Part shown: in pieces, positions 7,890 through 17,025 of the stretch
Position numbering within the stretch: the stretch's first letter is position 1
Layout of the letters: each line of letters begins with the position of its first letter
NCBI GenBank assembly: GCA_028288025.1
Contig: JAQBOM010000029.1
Location: 1-39,239 of the forward strand
Reading direction: 5' to 3'
DNA length: 39,239 nucleotides
Source of the DNA: Mucilaginibacter sp.
GTDB taxonomy: Bacteria > Bacteroidota > Bacteroidia > Sphingobacteriales > Sphingobacteriaceae
Translations under genes and position numbers: made by a program
The notes under the pieces: model-generated
Databases searched by the model: none
What the model saw: the letters and a program-made list of their open reading frames with translations, nothing else
What the model was told of the DNA's origin: nothing

Positions 7890-9184
7890 GGCTTTTCGCT
7901 AAGTATAACCGGGTAAATTTAATCACCACTGTTATTGTAATGCTGTTTACGGGCATTGTATACTACCAGGCCATTAGCTGGATATTAAACAATCAAAAAG
8001 ATAACGACCTTAATGTTGAGGAGCAGGAAATTTTTAATTATGTTAAGATAAACCACCGGCTGCCGCAAATTTTTGAATCAAATGACCAGCAGATAACTTT
8101 TACGCCGGCAAAACCCAATTCGGTGAACCGCGAATACATTAATACAATGTATTTTAAAAAATGGAATGACGATAATGGCCACCGGCAACATAGCCAGCAA
8201 GGTAAGAAAGAGGGTGAATTTGAAGCCGGCCGCGGATTAATTTCGTCGGTAACGGTTGGCGATAAGTATTATAAGATACTGATCGTTGAATCAAAAGTAG
8301 AAACTGAGGACCTTATCAGGATTATTTTTTTTATCACTATAAGCGTTATTTTATTTCTGTTATTGGTTTTGCTGATTATTAACAGGCTGATCTTAAATCG
8401 GTTGTGGAAGCCGTTTTACGGCATAATGAATGAATTGAGGTTATTTAACATAGCCGACAATAAGGAGATCCCGAAACTGGATACTGCCATTGATGAATTC
8501 AAAGAATTGAACCGGGCCGTTTTGGCTATGGCTGCAAAAGCCAAATATGATTATAAAGACCTTAAAACTTTCACAGAAAATGCCTCGCATGAATTGCTTA
8601 CACCTATAGCGGTTATTAATTCAAAGCTTGATACCCTTATTCAAACCGAGAATTTCAGCGAGCGCCAAAGTAAAATATTGAATGATCTTTACGGCGCCGT
8701 TTCAAGATTGAACCGGTTGAATCAATCATTGCTGCTGCTGGTGAAAATTGAGAACCGGCTGTTGCACGACCAGGAAATGATCAATTTCCGCGAGTTGCTG
8801 GAAGAAATGATTGCCCAGTTTGACGAAATATTCCAGGACAAGAATTTAAAAGTGAGCTATACGCTCAACGATAAGGAAATTTATGCGACCCGGTATTTGG
8901 TAGAGATTTTATTAAGTAACCTGATCAGTAACGCCATCCGGCACAACTATAACGGTGGCGAGATAAACATTAATTTAACGAATGAAAGGCTGGTGATCAG
9001 CAACACCGGCGGGGATATGGCTTTGCCGGATGAAAAAATATTTACCCGTTTTCATAAATCCTCCGCCTCGGAAGGCAGCGGTTTAGGGCTTACCATATCA
9101 CGGCAGATATGCGAAAATTTTAATTTCTCGCTGAACTATCAATTTCAACCGCCCTTTCATATATTCACCATTGAATTTAAATAA
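7886..9184 (+). CDS. Sensor histidine kinase
   Basis: This 432-residue kinase has a first membrane helix at about 11-31, a roughly 110-residue periplasmic sensor region without a recognisable domain, and a second helix at about 143-168. The HisKA domain has phospho-acceptor His235 in the H-box ENASHELLTPIA. The HATPase domain has an N-box (LLSNLISNAIRHN) and a G-box (GSGLGLTISRQI). It should phosphorylate the response regulator encoded just upstream, whose stop codon it overlaps. The sensor region contains a hydrophilic, His/Gln/Lys-rich patch (around NGHRQHSQQGKK) that could contact a ligand, which is speculative. A TolC/adaptor/RND operon follows after 146 bp, which suggests that the system senses an efflux substrate. 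Confidence 0.93.
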   Translation: MRLFAKYNRVNLITTVIVMLFTGIVYYQAISWILNNQKDNDLNVEEQEIFNYVKINHRLPQIFESNDQQITFTPAKPNSVNREYINTMYFKKWNDDNGHRQHSQQGKKEGEFEAGRGLISSVTVGDKYYKILIVESKVETEDLIRIIFFITISVILFLLLVLLIINRLILNRLWKPFYGIMNELRLFNIADNKEIPKLDTAIDEFKELNRAVLAMAAKAKYDYKDLKTFTENASHELLTPIAVINSKLDTLIQTENFSERQSKILNDLYGAVSRLNRLNQSLLLLVKIENRLLHDQEMINFRELLEEMIAQFDEIFQDKNLKVSYTLNDKEIYATRYLVEILLSNLISNAIRHNYNGGEININLTNERLVISNTGGDMALPDEKIFTRFHKSSASEGSGLGLTISRQICENFNFSLNYQFQPPFHIFTIEFK

Positions 9185-9225
9185 TGCCTTAATACTAATT
9201 GCCTTAACACAAAAAGACCCAGGCT

Positions 9226-9241
9226 ATGTTATACGTAACAT
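9226..9241 (+). promoter_or_regulatory. Inverted repeat upstream of the efflux operon, possible operator
   Basis: ATGTTA-TACG-TAACAT is a 6-4-6 perfect inverted repeat, 90 bp before the TolC-family start codon. It sits in the 146-bp gap between the kinase gene and the efflux operon. Such gaps often hold regulator sites, but OmpR-type regulators usually prefer direct repeats, so the assignment is weak. Confidence 0.25.
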
Positions 9242-9330
9242 ATTTTATACAAACACCTGCAATGTCAGTCTTAAATTTATACAGAATTGAATTATAATTT
9301 GGCAATTAAACTGCACATACCTATTACTGA

Positions 9331-10566
9331 ATGAAATGTTTTTTCGGCATTATTTTATGCACACTTATATGTTCCGTTTCACTGGCGCAAAATAATACGC
9401 TTAATTATTATCTTGAAACGGCCAAAAGCAAGAGCCCCCTGTTAAAAGACCTGAGAAACCAGGTGGCGATGAGCAAATTAGACAGCCTGCGGCTGCGGGC
9501 GGGTTTATTGCCCCAGGTTAACGCAAGCAGCGCCGGGTTATTTGCACCGGTAGTACATGGATTTGGTTATTCGGGTGCGATTACGAATGTTAACACCTTT
9601 AATGCGCTCCTTACCGTTAATAAAACAATAATTGGACGGCAGTATTTGAACTCGCAATTAGCCGCTATCGGTTTTCAGCGCGATTCAATTATCAACCTCG
9701 GCAAAATATCCGAACTCGACCTGGCAAAATCAATAACCGGACAGTATATAACAGCATACGGAAGCCTGGAGCAGTATAAATTCAGTAAGGTGATCGTTGA
9801 TCTTTTAACAAAAGAAGACACTATTCTTAAAAAACTTACCCGTGCCAATGTATATCGCCAAAGCGATTACCTGACTTTTTTAGTAACACTTAAACAGCAG
9901 CAGGTATCTCTTTTTCAAGCCAGGCTTCAGTATAAAAATGATTTTGCGATGCTGAACTATCTTTCCGGTATCGCAGATACAACCATGACGGACATCAGCG
10001 AGCCGACACTTCAACGTACCTTTACTCCGGAGATCAGCACCAGCATATTCTTTAAAAAGTTCCAGATCGACAGCATGCGCTTTCTCAATAGCCGCAAACT
10101 GATCAATTACAGCTATCGGCCTAAACTAAACGTGTTTGCCGACGGCGGATATGAATCGGATTTCACTTATGAGCCGTATAAAAATTGGGGGACTAGTTTT
10201 GGCTTTAACCTGACTATACCCATTTACGATGGCGGCCAGCGTAAACTACAATTTAAACGGCTCGCTTTACAGCAGGAAACAAGCCAGTATTACAAGTCAT
10301 TTTTTGATGTACAATACCGGCAGCAGATCGCTTTGCTAAACCAGCAGATCGTTGAAAATGAAGGGCTGATTTCAAAAGTAAAAGACCAGATCAGGTTTAC
10401 CGAAGCACTTATTAAAGTTGACAACGAGCTTTTACAAAAAGGTGATCTTAAAGTTGCCGATCTTATTTTGGCTATTAATAATTTTCTCACCGTCCGGAAC
10501 CTGCTTACACAAACCACGGTTAGCAGGCTGCAGCTCATTAATCAGGTAAATTACTGGAACAAATAA
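9331..10566 (+). CDS. TolC-family outer-membrane efflux channel
   Basis: This 411-residue protein has a signal peptide (ending at VSLAQ, residue 20). Long amphipathic helical stretches alternate with short beta segments, as in TolC proteins. Telling segments are YYLETAKSKSPLLKDLRNQ near the N-terminus and FGFNLTIPIYDGGQRK near 290-305. The family forms trimeric trans-periplasmic channels. It is the first gene of a three-gene tripartite efflux operon: the adaptor begins 1 bp after its stop codon. It is somewhat shorter than E. coli TolC but normal for Bacteroidota homologues. The exported substrate is unknown. Confidence 0.9.
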   Translation: MKCFFGIILCTLICSVSLAQNNTLNYYLETAKSKSPLLKDLRNQVAMSKLDSLRLRAGLLPQVNASSAGLFAPVVHGFGYSGAITNVNTFNALLTVNKTIIGRQYLNSQLAAIGFQRDSIINLGKISELDLAKSITGQYITAYGSLEQYKFSKVIVDLLTKEDTILKKLTRANVYRQSDYLTFLVTLKQQQVSLFQARLQYKNDFAMLNYLSGIADTTMTDISEPTLQRTFTPEISTSIFFKKFQIDSMRFLNSRKLINYSYRPKLNVFADGGYESDFTYEPYKNWGTSFGFNLTIPIYDGGQRKLQFKRLALQQETSQYYKSFFDVQYRQQIALLNQQIVENEGLISKVKDQIRFTEALIKVDNELLQKGDLKVADLILAINNFLTVRNLLTQTTVSRLQLINQVNYWNK

Positions 10567-10567
10567 A

Positions 10568-11515
10568 ATGAAAACACCACGACACATAGCTTTTCTCCGA
10601 ATGAAACCTATCTATATTATATCAGGTATTATTTTATTCCTGCTTGCATGCAAAGGTCAGGATAAGCCGGCCGATGCGGGCGAAGCAAAAGCGCAAACGC
10701 CGGTTACGGTAACCACCATCAACGACAGCTCATTGACTGATTATATTAACGTGAATGCTATTTCGTCATTCCTTCAAAAAAATTATGTTAAAGCAAATGC
10801 GATCGGTTATTTACATCAGGTAAACGCAAAATTGGGCCAGTATGTAAATAAGGGGGATTTGCTTTTTACAATAAAAACAAAAGAGGCACAGGCTATTGGA
10901 AACAGTATAAATATTTTAGATAGCACACTGAAGTTTTCAGGGGTTAACCGGATACGGGCATCCGATCATGGTTATATTACCCAACTACTGCACCAGGTTG
11001 GCGACTATGTGCAGGACGGTGAGCAATTGGCAGTAATAAGCGATAGGTCAAGCTTTGTGTTTTTAATGCAGCTGCCTTATGAACTGCGGGGTTATGTGAA
11101 GAGTGACCAGCCAGTGCTGATAACACTTCCCGACGGGCAAAAATTAAATGGCAGCATCGCGTCATTTATGCCAACCGTTGATACCCTGGCGCAAACCCAG
11201 GGTGTGGCTATCCGGATACTATCGGATAAGCAGATACCCGAAAATCTGGTGGCCAAAGCGCGAATAGTAAAAACCTTAAGACAAAATGCCGCATCGCTGC
11301 CTAAATCAGCCATCCTGGCGAATGAAACACAAACGGACTTTTGGGTAATGAAGCTGATAAATCCAACAACAGCTATCAAGGTTCCGGTTAAAAAAGGGAT
11401 TGAATCCGGCGACAGGGTCGAGATACTTTCACCCAGGTTCGCGGCAACGGATAAAATAATTGTAAGCGGAAATTACGGTTTGGCAGATACAGCTAAAGTT
11501 AAAGTAGTACAATAA
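10568..11515 (+). CDS. RND efflux periplasmic adaptor (HlyD/MFP family), lipoprotein
   Basis: This 315-residue protein has a lipoprotein signal with lipobox FLLAC, so it should be anchored by a lipidated cysteine. It has a split biotinyl/lipoyl-like domain (IGYLHQVNAKLGQYVNKGDLL and DHGYITQLLHQVGDYVQDG) and a beta-barrel with a membrane-proximal domain. The hairpin between the lipoyl halves is very short, unlike the long coiled coil of AcrA; this may indicate a different way of reaching TolC. Two starts are possible: the ATG at 10568, 1 bp after the TolC-family stop, and an ATG at 10601 that gives a compact 17-residue signal peptide. Its stop codon overlaps the start of the RND gene by 1 bp. 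Confidence 0.88.
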   Translation: MKTPRHIAFLRMKPIYIISGIILFLLACKGQDKPADAGEAKAQTPVTVTTINDSSLTDYINVNAISSFLQKNYVKANAIGYLHQVNAKLGQYVNKGDLLFTIKTKEAQAIGNSINILDSTLKFSGVNRIRASDHGYITQLLHQVGDYVQDGEQLAVISDRSSFVFLMQLPYELRGYVKSDQPVLITLPDGQKLNGSIASFMPTVDTLAQTQGVAIRILSDKQIPENLVAKARIVKTLRQNAASLPKSAILANETQTDFWVMKLINPTTAIKVPVKKGIESGDRVEILSPRFAATDKIIVSGNYGLADTAKVKVVQ

Positions 11516-14500
11516 TGAGCAAGGTGAGAATAGACAAAGGCGTGATAGATGATTTTTTTATTTCGCACCGAAAGCCGCTTATGCTTGTTTTATCGCTCAT
11601 TATTTTGGGCGGGGTATATTGCTATACCAAATTGCCGACTTCACTGTTTCCGGAAATTACCTTTCCCAAAATAAAAGTTATTGCCGACGAGGGCTTGCAG
11701 CCGGTAAACAAGATGATGATCACGGTGACCAAGCCGCTGGAAAATGCGATAAAGCAAGTTCCGGATTTGCAGGTGGTACGCAGTACAACCAGCCGGGGGA
11801 GTTGTGAAATATCGGCATTCATGAGTTGGAGCGCCAATATCGACTTAAGCAAAGAGCAAATTGAATCGCAGATCAGTAAGATCAGAAGTGAATTACCGCC
11901 GGATGTTAATATTTCGGTCGAGAAAATGAACCCTTCTATCCTACCGGTAAGCGGCTATACACTCGAGAGCCATAGCCGGTCGCCAATCGAATTAAAACAG
12001 ATAGCCACCTTCACTGTAAAGCCATTTTTATCGCAGGTAAGCGGCGTTTCCGAGATCCGGGTTATCGGCGGCAAAATAAAGGAGTACTGGCTGGTGCTCA
12101 ACCGGGAAAAAATGAGCGCCCTTTCATTAACCCCCGACATGATCAGCACGGCACTTGGCCAAACAAACTTTGTCAAGTCAGAGGGCTATCTCGCCGATTA
12201 CAAGATGCTTTATCTTACCGTTACGGACGCGACGGTGAATGCTAAAGATCAATTGGAAAACATGGTGATCAACACCAACCGGAAAAGGGTTATCCAGATA
12301 AAAGATATTGCCAGCGTACAGATAAGTGAAGGTATAGAGTATACCAAAATAAATGCCAACGGCCACGATGGCGTGTTGATCGCGGTGATCAAACAACCCA
12401 ATACCAATTTAATATCGCTGTCGAATGACATGGCGCTTAAAGTTGCGGCATTGCAAAAAGTCTTACCTAAGGATGTAACGATACGCCCGTATTATGTACA
12501 GGCTGATTTTGTGAACGATTCGGTAAAAAGTGTAACTGACAGTGTCTGGATAGGTTTGCTTTTGGCCATTATAGTTGCGATAATTTTTCTACGGTCATTC
12601 AAAGCAAGCGCTACTATACTGATCACCATACCGGTAACGTTATGCCTGACGCTCATCGTGCTGTATGTTATCGGCTATACTTTTAACATCATGACACTTG
12701 GCGCCATCGCTGCCGCGATAGGCTTGATAATAGATGACGCCATTGTGGTGGTTGAGCAGATACATCGAACACATGAGGAAAATCCCACCCAGCCTACCAA
12801 CAAACTGCTAAAAAAAGCGATAGATTACCTGTTACCGGCAATGATCGGATCATCAATGAGCACCATCGTCATCTTCGTTCCTTTTTTGCTGATGAGCGGT
12901 GTAGCGGGCGCTTATTTTAAGGTAATGACCAATACCATGATCATTACGTTACTGTGTTCCTTTTTCGTGACCTGGATAGGCTTACCCATTATATATTTGA
13001 TACTTACGCGCGACCACCTCGGCCATGCGGCAAATGGGAAAGAAGAAAAGCACACGGTAAAAAAGCAAAAGTGGGTTTCGTTTTTTATTCTAAGGCCGGC
13101 AATGAGCATCATTATTATTGCCGCGCTGATCGGAATTATCGTGTTTATCCCCTCACATCTCGAAACAGGCTTTTTGCCTAATATGGACGAAGGCAGTATT
13201 GTACTCGATTACAGTTCGCCTCCCGGAACTTCACTTGAAGAAACCGACCGGATGCTCAGGGAAGTAGAGAAAATTATCGTTAAAGAGCCCGATGTGGCAA
13301 CTTATTCGCGCCGGACAGGTACCCAAATGGGTTTTTTTATAACTGAACCCAATAAAGGCGATTATCTTATACAGTTAAAAAAGGGGCATGCCCAAACAAC
13401 TGAAGAAGTCATCAGCGATATCCGCGGTAAAATAGCTGCATCCCAGCCCGCATTAGTAATTGATTTCGGACAGGTGATTACCGATATGCTCGGCGACCTG
13501 ATGAGCTCGACTCAGCCCATCGAAGTAAAAGTTTTTGGGCCCGACCAGGTAATATTAACCCGTTTGTCCAAACAAATTGCCGCACAGGTATCTGCCGTAA
13601 AAGGCGCGGCCGATGTATTTGACGGGATAGTTATTGCCGGGCCGACCGTCAGTATCATTCCGGATTACGCCAAGCTGGCGCAGTACAACCTTACGCCAAC
13701 CAACCTGCAAACTCAGGCAGCCGCCGCTTTGGATGGTAATCTGGCAGGTAATTTATTTGAAACACAACAGATGGTACCTATTCGCCTGGTTTACCCGGGC
13801 AACCGTTATTTAAGTATCAGTGGCATTAAAAATCTTAATATCTTTTTGGCGAATGGAAAGATGATCCCCATAAATCAGCTGGCAACCGTTGAATTAAAAC
13901 CGGGCGACGCCGAAATAAACAGGCAGGATCTTCAGTCCATGGGTGTAATTACGGCCAGGCTCGACAACAGCGACCTCGGCTCTGTTATACCCGCCATACA
14001 AAAGAACATTACACAAAATGTAAATATGCCGCAGGGTTACCACGTGGAATATGGCGGTGCATATGCCGAACAGCAGCAGTCGTTTAAAGAGCTGCTTATG
14101 ATACTGATCACTGCCAGCATGCTGGTATTTTGCGTGATCCTGTTCCTGTTTAAGCAATTCAGAATAGCTTTATTGATCCTGGCTGTGGCCGTATTGGGCA
14201 TAGCCGGCAGCTTTTTAGCTTTATTTATCACCAAGACCCCGCTAAACGTGGGCAGCTATACAGGCCTGATCATGATTGTTGGTATAATAGGCGAAAATGC
14301 CATATTTACCTTCCTTCAATTCAGAGAGAGCGCCCTTACCTCAAGTGTTGACGAGGCTATTATTTATGCCATCTCTACACGGTTGCGGCCAAAGTTAATG
14401 ACTGCCTTAGGCGCCATTATTGCATTAACGCCACTGGCTTTAGGGATTGGTGCGGGTGCACAATTACACCAGCCGTTAGCTATTGCTGTAATCGGAGGGT

Positions 14501-14601
14501 TTTTAGTAGCCCTGCCGTTATTACTGATCGTTTTACCGAGTATGATGCGGATTTTTTACCGGAATTATAAATTTACCCCGGAGAATATCGAGAACCCATA
14601 A
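11515..14601 (+). CDS. RND efflux pump permease, AcrB-like (HAE1 type)
   Basis: At 1028 residues this is the normal size for an RND permease. TM1 begins near residue 20, followed by the typical PTSLFPEITFPKI. Two large periplasmic domains alternate with two six-helix bundles. TM4 holds the proton-relay pair Asp407-Asp408 in IGLIIDDAIVVVEQ, at the same numbering as in AcrB. The second bundle has GLIMIVGIIGENAIFTFLQF, where a Glu-Asn replaces the more usual Asn pair. The DDA motif argues for the hydrophobe/amphiphile pumps rather than the metal-pump group (CusA/CzcA). It overlaps the adaptor gene by 1 bp and ends the efflux operon. Substrate unknown; control by the adjacent two-component system is likely. 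Confidence 0.93.
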   Translation: MSKVRIDKGVIDDFFISHRKPLMLVLSLIILGGVYCYTKLPTSLFPEITFPKIKVIADEGLQPVNKMMITVTKPLENAIKQVPDLQVVRSTTSRGSCEISAFMSWSANIDLSKEQIESQISKIRSELPPDVNISVEKMNPSILPVSGYTLESHSRSPIELKQIATFTVKPFLSQVSGVSEIRVIGGKIKEYWLVLNREKMSALSLTPDMISTALGQTNFVKSEGYLADYKMLYLTVTDATVNAKDQLENMVINTNRKRVIQIKDIASVQISEGIEYTKINANGHDGVLIAVIKQPNTNLISLSNDMALKVAALQKVLPKDVTIRPYYVQADFVNDSVKSVTDSVWIGLLLAIIVAIIFLRSFKASATILITIPVTLCLTLIVLYVIGYTFNIMTLGAIAAAIGLIIDDAIVVVEQIHRTHEENPTQPTNKLLKKAIDYLLPAMIGSSMSTIVIFVPFLLMSGVAGAYFKVMTNTMIITLLCSFFVTWIGLPIIYLILTRDHLGHAANGKEEKHTVKKQKWVSFFILRPAMSIIIIAALIGIIVFIPSHLETGFLPNMDEGSIVLDYSSPPGTSLEETDRMLREVEKIIVKEPDVATYSRRTGTQMGFFITEPNKGDYLIQLKKGHAQTTEEVISDIRGKIAASQPALVIDFGQVITDMLGDLMSSTQPIEVKVFGPDQVILTRLSKQIAAQVSAVKGAADVFDGIVIAGPTVSIIPDYAKLAQYNLTPTNLQTQAAAALDGNLAGNLFETQQMVPIRLVYPGNRYLSISGIKNLNIFLANGKMIPINQLATVELKPGDAEINRQDLQSMGVITARLDNSDLGSVIPAIQKNITQNVNMPQGYHVEYGGAYAEQQQSFKELLMILITASMLVFCVILFLFKQFRIALLILAVAVLGIAGSFLALFITKTPLNVGSYTGLIMIVGIIGENAIFTFLQFRESALTSSVDEAIIYAISTRLRPKLMTALGAIIALTPLALGIGAGAQLHQPLAIAVIGGFLVALPLLLIVLPSMMRIFYRNYKFTPENIENP

Positions 14602-14664
14602 ATACAATCTTTCTACAGAATTAAACCCCACATTTATTAATTAAATTAACCATCTGTTAAAATC

Positions 14665-15666
14665 ATGAAAAAGATCATCTTAAGTTTAGCCGGGCTGTTT
14701 ATTATTTTGATGGCGCCACAAGTGCTGCGCGCGCAAACCTATATTTTTGAAAAAGCAATTGCCTTACCTGGCGAAGGCGGCTACGATTACCTATCTATCG
14801 ACAAAGTAAACCACCGTTTATATGTTTCGCACGGTACTGCAGTAAATGTTATTGACCTGAACACCGAAACTCCGGTTGGTGTAATTGATGGTATGAAAGG
14901 CTTACATGGCATAGCCATTGTAAATAAAAGCAACCGGGGTTTTATCAGTGATGGCAAGGCTAATGCAGTTGTTGCTTTTGATTTAAAAACACTTAAAATA
15001 ATTGCCACCATCCCGGTTGACGCTAAAGGGCCGGATGGCATTATTTATGACCCATTCTCCGACCGTGTATTTTGCTTCAACGGCGACAGCAATAATTCAT
15101 CAGTCGTGGATCCCAATACCCTTAAGCAAATTGGTACGGTAGCGCTTGGCGGTGCTCCTGAGTTTGCTGTAGCTGATGGTAAAGGAAGGATATACAATAA
15201 CCTTGAAGATAAAAACAGCATGAATGTTATTGATACCAGGACTTTAAAAGTCATAAAAAATTACCCCTTAGCGCCTTGCGGAGGCCCTACCGGTATTGCA
15301 CTGGATGGTAAAAACGGCCGTATTTTTACTGTTTGCCGCGAAAATAAAGGAATGAGTGTAGTTGACATTAATACGGGTAAAGTGATAACTACAGTGCCTA
15401 TCGGCGCCGGTGTTGATGCCGTTATATATGATGAAGCGCATAAACTGATTTTTGTATCAAACGGCGACGCCACCACGACGATTATCAAGCAGGAGTCTCC
15501 TGACAAATATAGGGTGATCCAAACCCTGGCTACAAAAAACCGGGCTAAAACACTAGCTTTCGACACCAAAACGCGTAAAATTTATTTAAGCGTACCCGAC
15601 TTTGAGCCTGGCACCCGTAAGGCGTTGCCAAACTCTTTCAAAGTGTTGGTTTACAAGCCAGAGTAA
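14665..15666 (+). CDS. Secreted YVTN beta-propeller protein (YncE family), copy 2
   Basis: This 333-residue protein has a signal peptide ending near VLRAQ (residue 24) and propeller repeats such as HRLYVSHGTAVNVIDLNTETP, LKQIGTVALGGAPEFAVADG and MSVVDINTGKVITTVPIG. It is a full-length paralogue of the protein encoded at 2865-3893 on the other strand, clearly diverged but alignable blade by blade. It lies 63 bp after the RND permease gene and may be the last gene of the efflux operon, with a long inverted repeat behind it. Its role is unknown; its position suggests a periplasmic accessory to efflux or envelope stress. Confidence 0.88.
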   Translation: MKKIILSLAGLFIILMAPQVLRAQTYIFEKAIALPGEGGYDYLSIDKVNHRLYVSHGTAVNVIDLNTETPVGVIDGMKGLHGIAIVNKSNRGFISDGKANAVVAFDLKTLKIIATIPVDAKGPDGIIYDPFSDRVFCFNGDSNNSSVVDPNTLKQIGTVALGGAPEFAVADGKGRIYNNLEDKNSMNVIDTRTLKVIKNYPLAPCGGPTGIALDGKNGRIFTVCRENKGMSVVDINTGKVITTVPIGAGVDAVIYDEAHKLIFVSNGDATTTIIKQESPDKYRVIQTLATKNRAKTLAFDTKTRKIYLSVPDFEPGTRKALPNSFKVLVYKPE

Positions 15667-15670
15667 AACA

Positions 15671-15734
15671 TTTAGGCCAATAGTTTGTTGTTTGATAAGG
15701 CTTTGGCTTGGTCGAAATAAACTATTGGCTTAAA
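15671..15734 (+). terminator. Long inverted repeat with T-run after the efflux operon
   Basis: The arm TTTAGGCCAATAGTTT (15671-15686) pairs with AAACTATTGGCTTAAA (15719-15734) with one mismatch in 16 positions, around a 32-nt loop. ATTTTTAA follows. The loop is long for a classical terminator, but position and T-run fit transcript termination or 3'-end stabilisation. Confidence 0.5.
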
Positions 15735-15821
15735 TTTTTAACAAAGAATTTACAATAAATTTACCGTTCAAACGCTTAATCTTTATATTCGCCTGCACAG
15801 TTAGCGACCTATAATTTACCA

Positions 15822-16868
15822 ATGACCAAAAGAACTGATTTCGTTTATTCAGAAGAATCTGAACCACACCGTATACGAACAAAGAAAATTTTACAACAGT
15901 TTCCGGATTTGCGGAACCTGATCGGAAAAAACCCCCTTACTATATTTGCCATTATTGGTTTAGTAGGATTTATGATTGGAGTGGCCTGGCTGGTACGGGA
16001 TCAATCGTGGTGGGTGATTTTAATGGCGGCTTACTTTTTTGGTGCCTTTGCAAGTCATTCGCTATTTGTAATGATACATGAATGCACACATCAGTTATTG
16101 TTTAAAAGCCGCAACGCCAATCGCTGGGCGTCCATGTTCGCCAATCTGCCACATTTGGTTCCGGGTGCTATTACATTTGAAAAATATCATCTTAAACATC
16201 ATTCCTTCCAGGGTGTTCACGAACTGGATGCCGACCTGCCCAATAAATGGGAAGCAAAGCTGATCAATAACTCTTTTGTTGGTAAGGCGCTATGGCTTTT
16301 ATTTTTCCCGATATTTCAGGGCACACGTGTGTCGAGATTAAAGGAGATCAACCTGTTTGACGGATGGGTGGTTGTAAACATCATCGTTCAGGTGGTATTC
16401 ACCGTTGCCGTATGGTATTTTTTAGGGTGGGGAGCGATTGGATTTATGTTTCTTAGCTTTTGGTTTTCTATTGGGCTGCATCCACTGGGGGCACGCTGGA
16501 TACAAGAGCATTATTTAACCTACAAATCCGAACAGGAAACTTATAGCTACTATGGTGCTTTGAATACAGTTGCATTTAATGTTGGTTTTCACAATGAGCA
16601 TCATGATTTTCCATCGATCCCGTGGAACAGACTTCCGCAGATAAAGAAAACAGCGCCTGAATATTACGATACATTATATTATCATAAATCGTGGACCAAA
16701 TTATTTTTCAGGTTTTTATTCGAACGTGAAATTTCGCTGTTTAACCGCATAGTAAGAAAAGAACGTGGAAAAGTGCCCCTCACCGACACTTCAAAGCCAG
16801 ATATAGAATTGGTAAAGAGTTCTCCAAATGCCACTTCGAAGCCGGATTTGAAACTGGCGGAGGTGTAA
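15822..16868 (+). CDS. DEGS-like sphingolipid delta-4 desaturase (fatty acid desaturase superfamily)
   Basis: This 348-residue membrane protein has the three histidine boxes of the di-iron desaturases: HECTH (86-90), HLKHH (123-127) and HNEHH (257-261). Beyond the boxes it follows the dihydroceramide delta-4 desaturase (DEGS) pattern as I remember it. It has an N-terminal FVYSEESEPHRIRTKKIL segment like the eukaryotic lipid-DES motif, then MFANLP before the second box. GLHP, ETYSYYG-LN, FNVGFHNEHHDFP and PEYYD come toward the end. About 4-5 membrane helices surround the boxes. The likely reaction is insertion of a trans-4 double bond into the long-chain base of dihydroceramide at the inner membrane. 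The C-terminus has an imperfect internal repeat (TSKPDIEL...TSKPDLKL) not expected for the family. The gene is monocistronic with its own terminator and has no sphingolipid neighbours. A generic acyl desaturase is the alternative. Confidence 0.82.
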   Translation: MTKRTDFVYSEESEPHRIRTKKILQQFPDLRNLIGKNPLTIFAIIGLVGFMIGVAWLVRDQSWWVILMAAYFFGAFASHSLFVMIHECTHQLLFKSRNANRWASMFANLPHLVPGAITFEKYHLKHHSFQGVHELDADLPNKWEAKLINNSFVGKALWLLFFPIFQGTRVSRLKEINLFDGWVVVNIIVQVVFTVAVWYFLGWGAIGFMFLSFWFSIGLHPLGARWIQEHYLTYKSEQETYSYYGALNTVAFNVGFHNEHHDFPSIPWNRLPQIKKTAPEYYDTLYYHKSWTKLFFRFLFEREISLFNRIVRKERGKVPLTDTSKPDIELVKSSPNATSKPDLKLAEV

Positions 16869-16879
16869 ATAACACCTCC
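16859..16879 (+). repeat. Hairpin spanning the desaturase stop codon
   Basis: GGAGGTGT (16859-16866) and ACACCTCC (16872-16879) form a perfect 8-bp stem with loop AAATA. The TAA stop at 16866-16868 lies at the top of the stem. It is followed 14 nt later by the terminator, so it may protect the 3' end of the message or simply be an accident of the coding end. Confidence 0.5.
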
Positions 16880-16892
16880 AACTAAATTTATT

Positions 16893-16922
16893 ATTGCGGC
16901 TTCGGGCCGCAATTCTTTTTTT
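16893..16922 (+). terminator. Rho-independent terminator after the desaturase gene
   Basis: ATTGCGGC (16893-16900) and GCCGCAAT (16906-16913) form a perfect 8-bp GC-rich stem with a 5-nt TTCGG loop. TCTTTTTTT follows. Confidence 0.85.
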
Positions 16923-17025
16923 CAGGCGGTGCGTAACAAAGTTATTCGGGTAGCGTCTTTTTAAAAATATCGCCACACTAAAAGCGTTTAATTTCGTTAA
17001 GTATCACAAACAGCAATAAACAGGC

